From NCBI GenBank assembly GCA_031413115.1, contig JANOEH010000178.1, forward strand, positions 1 through 7,004: DNA of 7,004 nt, read 5' to 3'. Source of the stretch: JANPEF01 sp031413115 (GTDB taxonomy: Bacteria; Eisenbacteria; RBG-16-71-46; DASYSL01). Of the stretch, positions 1-6,439 are shown piece by piece; position 1 is the first letter of the stretch, and every line of letters begins with the position of its first letter. The position numbers and the translations under genes were made by a program. The notes under the pieces are model-generated. The model was given only the letters and a program-made list of their open reading frames with translations, was not told the DNA's origin and searched no databases.

Positions 1-401
1 GGTTGATCGAGGGCCCGGCGGGTGCGGTGTTGCGCGCCGCGCCCGAGTCGGACGAGGCGGCGCAGCTGCGCGCCGACATCTGCGCGTCGTTCCAGGTCGC
101 CGCGGTCGATCCGCTGCTGTCGAAGCTCGAGACCGCCGCGCGCCGCCACGGCGCCCGCTCACTCGTCGTCGGCGGGGGCGTGGCCTGCAACTCGCGGCTG
201 CGCGAGGGCCTCGCCGGGATTGGCACGCGGCTGGGCATTCCCGCCTTCCGGCCGAGCCCCGCGCTGTGCGCCGACAACGCGGCGATGATCGCGCTTGTCG
301 GCGGCTTCCGGCTGGCGCGCGGCGAGCGCGACGGGCTCGACCTCGAGCCCGTGCCGAGCCTCGACGAGAGCGGCATGCTCTCCGTGAAGGCGCCCGCGTA
401 A
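1..401 (+). CDS. tsaD: tRNA N6-adenosine threonylcarbamoyltransferase TsaD, C-terminal part (5' end outside window)
   Basis: TsaD (Gcp/YgjD/Kae1 family) is the cytoplasmic enzyme that transfers the threonylcarbamoyl group from threonylcarbamoyl-AMP to A37 of ANN-decoding tRNAs, working with TsaB and TsaE. About 132 C-terminal residues are present; the first complete codon starts at base 3 and the frame is open to the window edge. Visible family hallmarks are SLVVGGGVACNSRLRE (residues 53-68 of the visible part) and CADNAAMIA (89-97). The Asp of the latter (codon 273-275) corresponds to the metal-ligand Asp of the family; most members read TDNAAM, here it is ADNAAM. The segment that should be the conserved SFSGLKTA motif reads IEGPAGA, which is unusual. 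It ends with TAA at 399-401. It is followed by a long noncoding gap, so it is probably not cotranscribed with the signalling operon. Identification is firm; the N-terminal half with the metal-binding histidines cannot be seen. Confidence 0.93.
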   Translation, partial: LIEGPAGAVLRAAPESDEAAQLRADICASFQVAAVDPLLSKLETAARRHGARSLVVGGGVACNSRLREGLAGIGTRLGIPAFRPSPALCADNAAMIALVGGFRLARGERDGLDLEPVPSLDESGMLSVKAPA

Positions 402-492
402 CTGCTTGTCCCCGCGCGTCGGGTGCGGTCGGCCCCTGAGCGCCTTTTGCTCGCCAGGGCCCGAAATCGTGCCGATCGCATGATTCGTCGGG

Positions 493-507
493 GTTTCGGA
501 TCGAAAC
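493..507. repeat. Palindrome GTTTCG-N3-CGAAAC, possible regulator site
   Basis: A perfect 6+6 base inverted repeat with a 3-base centre (GAT). It lies roughly 200 bases upstream of the predicted sigma-54 start, a typical distance for a bacterial enhancer-binding-protein site. Its dyad symmetry suits a dimeric DNA-binding protein, but a chance palindrome or RNA hairpin is possible. The regulator is unknown. Confidence 0.3.
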
Positions 508-590
508 GGAGCGGCGAGGGCAGCGAAACTCCTGCGTCCGGTGTTGCCACGGCGCCTCTGCCCACGGATCTCTTCAACCGATTGTCTACC

Positions 591-679
591 AAGGAGTTCC
601 AGCGGGGGTCCGGGGACCGTTGCGCCTCCACGAGTCTTGCGCCTTCGGCGCGGAATAGGCCGCGTGAATGGAACTCCTT
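591..679. repeat. Perfect 11-base inverted repeat, arms at 591-601 and 669-679
   Basis: AAGGAGTTCCA at 591-601 is the exact reverse complement of TGGAACTCCTT at 669-679, with 67 bases between the arms. A looser copy of the second arm, GAAACTCCTG, is at 525-534. The downstream arm ends five bases before the -24 element of the sigma-54-type promoter. The arms could be two inverted binding sites for one activator with DNA looping, or the closing stem of a larger RNA fold that also contains the 639-651 hairpin. The sequence alone does not decide. Confidence 0.4.
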
Positions 680-683
680 CGGC

Positions 684-697
684 GGCACGGGACTTGC
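684..697 (+). promoter_or_regulatory. Candidate sigma-54 (RpoN) -24/-12 promoter of the signalling operon
   Basis: The sequence GGCACGGGACTTGC matches the core consensus GGCACG-N4-TTGC at every fixed position, with the required GG-N10-GC spacing (GG 684-685, GC 696-697). The flanking consensus T before GG is C here, and the A/T after TTGC is G. The predicted start of transcription is near 709, giving a leader of about 70 bases before the GTG at 780. A sigma-54 promoter needs an AAA+ enhancer-binding protein; none is encoded in this window, so the activator would be elsewhere. A chance match in GC-rich DNA is possible, but a full core match in the single long gap before the operon makes this the best promoter candidate. 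Confidence 0.55.
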
Positions 698-724
698 GCC
701 GATAACGCGGCGGGGTCCCCGGGC

Positions 725-741
725 CGGCGCGTCGCGCGCCG
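725..741 (+). other. GC-only hairpin in the operon leader
   Basis: CGGCGCG (725-731) pairs perfectly with CGCGCCG (735-741) around a 3-base loop. It lies between the predicted transcription start (about 709) and the Shine-Dalgarno (about 766-774), with no T tract after it, so it is not an intrinsic terminator. It could affect mRNA stability or translation initiation, or simply reflect GC-rich sequence. Confidence 0.3.
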
Positions 742-779
742 TGCCATGACGGGTGTGATCCCGCGGGAGGGGAGCGCAC

Positions 780-1808
780 GTGACGCCGGTGAAGCCACGC
801 ATCCTGGTCGCAGACGACGAGCCGAACCTGCGTGAGGCGTTGCGCATCCTCCTCGAGCGGAACGACTTCACGGTCCAGCTTGCCGTCGACGGGCAGGAGG
901 CCGTCGAGATCGCCCAGCGCGAGCAGCCCGACCTGGTGATCCTCGACGTCATGATGCCGCGCATGGACGGCTACGAGGCGTGCCGCACGCTGCGTGCCCA
1001 CTACCGCACGCGCCACATCCCGATCATCATGCTCACCGCCAAGTCGCAGCTGGAGGACGATCGCGTCGAGGGCCTGTCCCAGGGCGCGAACGACTACATC
1101 GGCAAGCCGTGGCAGAGCAAGGAGCTGGTCCAGCGCATCAAGAACCATCTCGAATGGGCCCGGACCCAGCGCGCGGTGAGCCCGCTCACCGGACTGCCGG
1201 GCAACCTGTCGATCCTCGCCGAGCGGCAGCGTCGCGTCGACGAGGGTCAGTCGTTTACCCAGATGTTCCTCGACATCGACAGCTTCAAGTCGTTCAACGA
1301 TCGCTACGGCTTCCCGGTCGGCGATACCGCGATCACCGCGGTCGCCGACGTGCTCGCGCACGTCATCGAGACGCAGGGACAGCCCGGTGACTACGTCGGC
1401 CACATCGGCGGCGACGACTTCACCGTGATCACCGAGCACGATCGCGCGGAGGAGCTCGCCGAGGCCATGAAGAACGGCCTCGTCGAGCGCATGCCCCTGC
1501 TCTACGAGGAGGAAGATCGTGCCCGCGGCTCGGTGCGCGTGCTCAACCGCCGCCACGAGTACGAGGACTTCCCGCTCATGAGCGTGACCATCGCGCATGC
1601 GACGTATGATCCGGCGACGGGGATGCACCTTGCGCAGCTCGACGACCAGTTGCGCGAACTCAAGGAGTATGGGAAGAGCCTGCCCGGTTTCGTCGTGGTC
1701 AGCGAACGCCGGCGCAACCACGTCGACACCGTGCCCGAAACGCCATACGGCAGCCCGCCGAAACGCGAAGCCGAGTCGCCGCCACCGCGGAAGTCGAAGG
1801 CGGCGTGA
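780..1808 (+). CDS. Response regulator: receiver domain plus atypical GGDEF (GGDDF) domain
   Basis: A cytoplasmic two-component response regulator of 342 residues. The GTG start at 780 is preceded by GGGAGGGGAG (765-774) at good spacing. Receiver, residues about 7-125: acidic pair D12/D13, phosphoacceptor D56 in LDVMMPRMDGYE, T86 and K109, so it looks phosphorylatable. GGDEF-family domain, about 134-310: SPLTGLPGN (134-142), FLDIDSFKSFND (163-174) with the metal-site D165, and signature GGDDF at 210-214, where the usually invariant Glu of GG(D/E)EF is Asp. The RxxD inhibitory c-di-GMP site is incomplete (QPGD, 201-204). An insertion rich in acidic and arginine residues ending in FPLMSVTI (about 241-271) marks a GGDEF subfamily I recall from regulators of other phyla. 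A basic/proline-rich tail follows (about 325-342). It may make c-di-GMP weakly, make another nucleotide, or only bind. It is the first gene of the operon and its stop overlaps the next start by 4 bases; its partners are probably the two downstream kinases. Confidence 0.88.
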   Translation: MTPVKPRILVADDEPNLREALRILLERNDFTVQLAVDGQEAVEIAQREQPDLVILDVMMPRMDGYEACRTLRAHYRTRHIPIIMLTAKSQLEDDRVEGLSQGANDYIGKPWQSKELVQRIKNHLEWARTQRAVSPLTGLPGNLSILAERQRRVDEGQSFTQMFLDIDSFKSFNDRYGFPVGDTAITAVADVLAHVIETQGQPGDYVGHIGGDDFTVITEHDRAEELAEAMKNGLVERMPLLYEEEDRARGSVRVLNRRHEYEDFPLMSVTIAHATYDPATGMHLAQLDDQLRELKEYGKSLPGFVVVSERRRNHVDTVPETPYGSPPKREAESPPPRKSKAA

Positions 1809-4048
1809 GTCTCCGGCCCGCCCACCGGACTCGCGGCGCCGCGGTCGGAACGCCCGCGCCCGCCACGGCGAACCCGCCGTGGGCGGCCGCGGCATTCGTG
1901 CTGACGACGGGCGACGACGTCGCCGCGCACATCGACGTCTGTGCGGAAGCCGCGCAGGCGGCGGTCGGCGGGACGGCCTGGCGGCTCGATCATCTCGACT
2001 CCACGAGCGGCACGCTGCGCGCCGGGGCGTTCGACGGTCCGGTCGTCCTGCCCGAGCCCGGCGGTGCGCTCGAGTGGCTGCTGCACCATGAGGCGCCGCT
2101 GGTCCGCGAGAACGGAGCCGCCGAGGCGTTCGGTCCCGGCCCCCGCGGCGCCGTCCTCGGCCTCCCCGTGCGCGCGGGCGGCGTCCTCCATGGATTCCTG
2201 CGCATCGCGCTGCCGGCCGTTCCGCTGGCCGGTGTCAGCGCTCCCGGAGTGGCAAGTGCACTCGCCTTCGCCGATCTGTGTGCGCTCGCGCTCGAGCGCC
2301 ACGCCGGCCGACTCGAGCGCGTCCGCCACCAGGAGCGCATGGAGGCGCTCGAACGCAAGACCAACGCCGGCGAGACCCTGTTCAGCGATCTGATCGCCGT
2401 CGTCGCGCACGAAATCCGCACTCCCCTGACTTCCATCAAGGCCTACACCGAGGCGCTGATCGACGCGCCGGGCGACGAGTTCGAGCGCCGCCGCGAGTTC
2501 CTGCACGTCATCGACGAGGAGTGTGATCGCCTGGGCCGTCTGGTCGGCGATGCGCTCGACCTGTCGCGCCTCGAGGCGGGCCTGCGCCTGCTCAAGGTGA
2601 AGCCGGTGACTCCCTCGGCGCTGCTCGAGGATGTGGTGACCGCGCTGGAGCCCGATGCGACGAAGCACGGCGTCGCGCTCGTGATCAAGCAGGGCGTGGC
2701 CATCGACGACGTCGAGGCCGACGTCGACCTGCTCAAGCAATTGCTGTTCAACCTGGTGGGCAACGCGATCAAGTTCTCGCCGGCGGGCACGACGGTCACG
2801 TTGCGGGCCGAGACCCACGGTGCGGGCCAGTGGCGCCTGTCGGTCACCGACCAGGGCGGCGGCATTCCCGAGGACCAGCTCGAGCGGATCTTCGAGCGTT
2901 TCCATCGCGTCGAGCTCAAGAGTGGCCGGCGCGTGCAGGGAACGGGACTGGGCCTCGCCATCGCGCGGCACATCGTCGACCTGCACGGCGGTCGCCTGTG
3001 GGTCGAGAATGCGCCGACCAACGGCTCGATCTTCTCGGCGCTCCTGCCGCAGCGGCAACTCGCGCCGGCGCAGGTGCGCTCGGTGGCGGCCGCGCTGGCG
3101 CGTCGCGCCGACGTCGCCGACCTGCTCGATGCCGCGATGGGGATGATCGCCGAGGTCATGGCGGCGGACATCGTCTCGACCCTGCTGGTCGATCCCGAGG
3201 CGGGCGACCTGTGCGTCGTGGCGGCCCGCGGGCTCGACGCGGACGCGCGAGCGCGCCGGATGCACTTCCGGGGCGGCGTCGCGGGGGCGGTGCTCGCGGC
3301 CGGGCAGCCGGTGCGGGTCGAGAATATCGAGACCGATCGGCGCTTCGGCAAGAAGAGCCATCCGCAGTATTCGACCAAGTCGCTGCTGTGCGCGCCGCTG
3401 GCGGTCGGGGGCGTCGTCGTCGGCGTGGTCAACGTCACCGACAAGCGCTCGCGCGCCGAGTTCGACGAGTCGGACCTGGAACTGCTGACGTCCCTGGTCG
3501 ATCGAATCGCGGCGGCGCTGTCGCGCGCCCACGCCTATCCCGACTCGACTGCGGTGGTCGCCGAGGCGAAGGCCTCGGTGCAGTCCGTAACACGCGTGCG
3601 GCGCGACCTGTGGCTCGGCGAGTCCGAGCTTTCGCGCCACGCGACGCGCATCGCCGGGCGCGTGGGCGTCGACCGCGCGACGGTGGCGGCGATCGCGCGC
3701 CTGACCGCGGGCGACGCTCGTGATGCGGACGTGGTGTGGTCCGCCGACGCGGCGAGCGCCGCGCGCGCGTTGCTGCTGTCGCGCTCCGAACGGCTCGACG
3801 GCAGCGGCCGCCCGCATGGCCTGCGCGGCGAGGCGATCCCCATGGGCGCGCGCATCCTCGGCGTCATCGACGAGTTCGAGAGCATGACCCACGGGCGGTC
3901 GTATCGCACCGCGCTCACGGTCGACGAGGCGCTCGCCGCGTTGCGCGAGGCCGCCGGCTCCCGGTTCGACGCGGCGGTGATCGAGGCACTGGCCGCTTCC
4001 CTCGCCGACGAGGGCTGGACGGGCGACGGACGGGAGGAGGCGGCCTGA
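1805..4048 (+). CDS. Soluble histidine kinase: GAF - HisKA - HATPase - GAF - degenerate HD-GYP
   Basis: A 747-residue sensor kinase with no membrane segment, so cytoplasmic. The GTG start at 1805 sits in a GTGA overlap with the preceding stop and has a GAAGG motif just upstream (1796-1800), implying translational coupling. Domains: weak GAF-like region (about 28-165); coiled-coil linker (165-195); HisKA with phosphoacceptor H202 in AHEIRTPLTS; HATPase_c (about 305-416) with intact N box (N316/N320 in NLVGNAIKF), G1 box DQGGGIP (349-355), F box around ERIFERF, and G2 box GTGLGL (379-384); a well-formed second GAF (about 425-575, with KSLLCAPL at 525-532); then a degenerate HD-GYP region (about 595-740). 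In the last, the HHExxDGxGYP signature reads RSERLDGSGRP (660-670) and the HD dyad position reads GD (636-637), so metal binding should be lost. Kinase activity looks intact. Sensor and pseudo-enzyme domains after the ATPase are unusual for a histidine kinase. Likely phosphorylation targets are the receivers encoded on either side. Confidence 0.88.
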   Translation: MSLRPAHRTRGAAVGTPAPATANPPWAAAAFVLTTGDDVAAHIDVCAEAAQAAVGGTAWRLDHLDSTSGTLRAGAFDGPVVLPEPGGALEWLLHHEAPLVRENGAAEAFGPGPRGAVLGLPVRAGGVLHGFLRIALPAVPLAGVSAPGVASALAFADLCALALERHAGRLERVRHQERMEALERKTNAGETLFSDLIAVVAHEIRTPLTSIKAYTEALIDAPGDEFERRREFLHVIDEECDRLGRLVGDALDLSRLEAGLRLLKVKPVTPSALLEDVVTALEPDATKHGVALVIKQGVAIDDVEADVDLLKQLLFNLVGNAIKFSPAGTTVTLRAETHGAGQWRLSVTDQGGGIPEDQLERIFERFHRVELKSGRRVQGTGLGLAIARHIVDLHGGRLWVENAPTNGSIFSALLPQRQLAPAQVRSVAAALARRADVADLLDAAMGMIAEVMAADIVSTLLVDPEAGDLCVVAARGLDADARARRMHFRGGVAGAVLAAGQPVRVENIETDRRFGKKSHPQYSTKSLLCAPLAVGGVVVGVVNVTDKRSRAEFDESDLELLTSLVDRIAAALSRAHAYPDSTAVVAEAKASVQSVTRVRRDLWLGESELSRHATRIAGRVGVDRATVAAIARLTAGDARDADVVWSADAASAARALLLSRSERLDGSGRPHGLRGEAIPMGARILGVIDEFESMTHGRSYRTALTVDEALAALREAAGSRFDAAVIEALAASLADEGWTGDGREEAA
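4032..4040 (+). promoter_or_regulatory. Strong Shine-Dalgarno fixing the start of the second kinase
   Basis: GGGAGGAGG ends 7 bases before the ATG at 4048, inside the last codons of the upstream kinase. It decides the start: the same frame is open much further upstream (to 3736), but that extension overlaps the conserved C-terminus of the first kinase and encodes only arginine-rich shadow sequence. Confidence 0.85.
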
Positions 4049-6405
4049 TGGGACGCACCGCCCGGCCGCGGGGGATCCGCGGCGGCTCGGTCAAGTCGAC
4101 GTGGAGCGAGATTCAGCAGCTCCGCCAGCGCGTGCGCGACCTCGAGCAGATGCGCGAGCGCCTGTCGCGGCTCTACTTCAGCCAGGTCGAGACCGGCAAG
4201 GCGCGCATGGAGAAGCTCCATCGCATTCTCGAGGTCGTGACAAGGCTCAACTCGAGCCTCGACATCGACTCGCTGCTGGGGCAGATCGTGGGCGCCGTGC
4301 AGAAGAGCCTGGGCTTCCGCATCGTGCTGCTGCGCATCCTCGATCCGCGGTCGAACGCGCTGCGCGCCCGCGCCTTCGCCGGACTGTCGCCCGTGGCGAT
4401 CGCGCACCTCGAGGCCGCGGACGTCCCGGTCGGCGAGTTTCAGTCGTGGTTGACGGACGAGTTCCGGGTCAGCCGCTCGTACTTCATCAGCCACAAGAAC
4501 CAGTTCAGCCGTCGCCTGCCCGACGGCATCGTCCACGACCTGGGCACACGCGAGGACTGGGAGTGGCATCCGGAGGACGTGCTGCTCGTGCCGCTGTACA
4601 CGCGCACGGGCGAGCTCATGGCTTATCTCTCGGTCGACGATCCGGTCGACCGGCTGGTGCCGTCGCGCGAGACCATCGAGATGCTCGAGATCTTCGGCAA
4701 CCACGTGGTCGTGGCGCTCGAGAACTCGCGCCTGGTCCAGTCGCTGGGCGAACACGGGCGCGAGCTCGAGGCCGTGAACCGCCGCATGGGCGAGCTCAAC
4801 CAGCTCAAGTCGGCGTTCCTCTCCGCCGTGTCGCACGAACTGCGCACGCCGCTGACCGCGATCCGGGCGTATCTCGACAGCCTGCGCGACGACCTCGACA
4901 AGCCCGGTCTCGAGGCGCCGCTGCGCTTTGTCGGCATCCTCGACGAGGAGAGCCGCCGGCTCTCCGACCTGATCGACTCGATCCTGTCGTTCTCGCACCT
5001 CGAGCGGGGGAGCAACCCGCTGGAATTCCGCGCCCTCGACGTGGCCGGGCCGCTGGAGGCCGCGGCGCTGGCGCTCAAGCCCATGGCCGAGGCCAAGAAG
5101 GTTTCCCTTCAGACCGAGCTCCGGGTTGCCGACATCAGGATCGAGGCGGATCTGGAGTTGCTGAAGCAGCTCATCCTTCACCTGGGCGGCAATGCGATCA
5201 AGTTCACCGCGCCCGGTGGGGCAGTTCGCATCACGGCGGACGCCGACGAAGGGGGCCTCGTCCTCACGGTCGAGGACACCGGGATCGGCATCCCCGAGGA
5301 CCAGCTCGATCGCATCTTCGAGCGCTTCTACCAGGTCGACCAGAGCCTGGTGCGGCGCTTCGGGGGCACGGGGCTGGGTCTTGCGCTGTGCAAGTCCATC
5401 GTCGAGGTGCACGGCGGCAGCATCGCGGTGCAGTCGACGATCGGCGAGGGATCGACGTTCACGGCGCGCTTGCCGCGCCAGGCGAAGAGTCCCGCGGCAC
5501 AGGCCGCGTCGACGCCGGTGACGGCGCACGGCGACGTGGACGAGGCGCTGCGTCTCAACCTGGCCTGGACGGCGGGAGTCCTCGGACTCGAACGGGTCGC
5601 GTTGCTGGCGCCCGCTCACGGGGGACACGCGGTACGGGCATCGATCGGACTGCCGGTGCGGACCGATCGAGGTGGAGACGACGCTCTCGTTGCGCTCGGC
5701 GAAGGGCCGCGTCTCGCGGTTCCGGTGATGCACGAGGACCGGACGATCGGTTCGCTCGTGGCGACCTGGCCCGCGACGCACGGTCCGGCGGAAGAGGCGG
5801 TTCTCGCCTCGCTGGCGGAACGGATCGGTTCGGTGCTGGCGCAGGCGAACCGGATGCAGGAAGCGCACGCGGCCATGGCCGGTTCGGCCGAGCTGCTGCG
5901 CGGGGAAGTGACGCGACTGTCGCTCGGTCGCGTGGCCACGTCGGACCGGGTGCGGCACGCGCGACAACTGGCGCGAACCCTGGGCCTGCCGCCCGACCAG
6001 GCGGCGCACGTGGCGTGGGCGGCGGCGGCCGATGCGGTGGACGCCACGCTCTTCGACGGACGCCTCGGCGATGCCGAGAGCGACCGGCCCGAGGCCGTGC
6101 GCGAGATCCTCGCCCACCGCCACGAGCGCGTCGATGGCGCGGGAACACCGCTGGGCCTGGTGGGCGACGAAGTCGCCCTCGGGGCGAGGATTCTCGCGGT
6201 GGTGGCCGCCTTCGAGGAGGCGGTCGAAGGCACCAGCGGGGCCGCGAGTTGTTCGGCGGTGGACGCGATCGATGACTTGAGGATGCGGGCCGGGCACGAG
6301 TTCGACCCGATGGTGGTGGAAGCACTCGTCGTACTCGGGGTCGAGGAGGGATGGCTCGACCGGGGGTGGGCCCTGGGCTCGTCCGACGCCGCGGAGGCGG
6401 CATGA
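4048..6405 (+). CDS. Soluble histidine kinase: coiled coil - GAF - HisKA - HATPase - eroded GAF - degenerate HD-GYP
   Basis: A 785-residue cytoplasmic sensor kinase without membrane segments. The ATG at 4048 shares its A with the upstream TGA. Domains: coiled coil (about 18-56, EIQQLRQRVRDLEQM); a well-kept GAF (about 58-228) containing SRSYFISHKN (142-151); coiled coil (230-255); HisKA with H263 in VSHELRTPLT; HATPase_c (about 365-476) with G1 box EDTGIGIP (409-416), F box RIFERF and G2 box GGTGLGL (439-445). The N box is odd: it reads HLGGNAIKF, so the first Asn of NxxxN is H378 while N382 is kept. A GAF-like but eroded region (about 490-605) follows, then a degenerate HD-GYP region (about 618-772): HHExxDGxGYP reads RHERVDGAGTP (691-701) and the HD dyad reads AD (661-662). 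It shares architecture with the preceding kinase, so the two are probably an old tandem duplication followed by divergence. Kinase activity is likely but the altered N box leaves some doubt. The stand-alone receiver encoded just downstream is the obvious partner. Confidence 0.88.
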   Translation: MGRTARPRGIRGGSVKSTWSEIQQLRQRVRDLEQMRERLSRLYFSQVETGKARMEKLHRILEVVTRLNSSLDIDSLLGQIVGAVQKSLGFRIVLLRILDPRSNALRARAFAGLSPVAIAHLEAADVPVGEFQSWLTDEFRVSRSYFISHKNQFSRRLPDGIVHDLGTREDWEWHPEDVLLVPLYTRTGELMAYLSVDDPVDRLVPSRETIEMLEIFGNHVVVALENSRLVQSLGEHGRELEAVNRRMGELNQLKSAFLSAVSHELRTPLTAIRAYLDSLRDDLDKPGLEAPLRFVGILDEESRRLSDLIDSILSFSHLERGSNPLEFRALDVAGPLEAAALALKPMAEAKKVSLQTELRVADIRIEADLELLKQLILHLGGNAIKFTAPGGAVRITADADEGGLVLTVEDTGIGIPEDQLDRIFERFYQVDQSLVRRFGGTGLGLALCKSIVEVHGGSIAVQSTIGEGSTFTARLPRQAKSPAAQAASTPVTAHGDVDEALRLNLAWTAGVLGLERVALLAPAHGGHAVRASIGLPVRTDRGGDDALVALGEGPRLAVPVMHEDRTIGSLVATWPATHGPAEEAVLASLAERIGSVLAQANRMQEAHAAMAGSAELLRGEVTRLSLGRVATSDRVRHARQLARTLGLPPDQAAHVAWAAAADAVDATLFDGRLGDAESDRPEAVREILAHRHERVDGAGTPLGLVGDEVALGARILAVVAAFEEAVEGTSGAASCSAVDAIDDLRMRAGHEFDPMVVEALVVLGVEEGWLDRGWALGSSDAAEAA

Positions 6406-6426
6406 CCGCTCCATCCAGCCGGACAG

Positions 6427-6434
6427 GGAGGTGA
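6427..6434 (+). promoter_or_regulatory. Near-perfect Shine-Dalgarno fixing the start of the single-domain receiver
   Basis: GGAGGTGA is complementary to the 3' end of bacterial 16S rRNA and lies 5 bases before the GTG at 6440. The in-frame GTG at 6431 is part of this element and so is unlikely to be the start. Confidence 0.85.
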
Positions 6435-6439
6435 TTCGA

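Larger units (their letters stand above)
402..779. other. 378-base noncoding regulatory region between tsaD and the signalling operon
   Basis: No convincing gene is seen on either strand: the open frames here are arginine/proline-rich, lack a ribosome binding site and match nothing I recognise. The region holds a short palindrome (493-507), a widely spaced perfect 11-base inverted repeat (591-601 and 669-679), a triloop hairpin (639-651), a sigma-54-type promoter (684-697), a leader hairpin (725-741) and the Shine-Dalgarno of the first operon gene. I see no classic sigma-70 promoter. Behind tsaD there is a weak two-part fold (431-435 with 457-461, 438-441 with 449-452) but no T tract, so no clear intrinsic terminator for tsaD. 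Confidence 0.7.

Noticed and set aside
695..712. Possible tsaD-derived remnant: bases 695-712 could encode CADNAA, as in tsaD at 267-284
   Set aside because: Only about 17 bases match, the similarity stops on both sides, and the left part coincides with the -12 element of the sigma-54 promoter, so chance is the simpler explanation.
423..798. Small open frames within the tsaD-operon gap (423-749 on +, 798-586 on -)
   Set aside because: No ribosome binding site, no recognisable motifs, arginine/proline/serine-rich composition, and they run across the promoter and repeats.
3736..4047. Upstream extension of the second kinase to 3736
   Set aside because: It overlaps the conserved C-terminal part of the first kinase, encodes low-complexity arginine-rich sequence, and the ATG at 4048 has a strong Shine-Dalgarno and a stop-start overlap.
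2861..5330. Near-identical DNA around the G1/F boxes of the two kinases (about 2867-2900 and 5291-5324) as a recombination repeat
   Set aside because: The shared DNA encodes the strongly conserved IPEDQLxRIFERF segment; conserved protein and biased codon use explain it without gene conversion.
6431..6439. GTG at 6431 as start of the single-domain receiver
   Set aside because: This GTG is inside the GGAGGTGA Shine-Dalgarno; the GTG at 6440 has correct spacing and gives the normal N-terminus of a receiver (SKGRILVVDDE).
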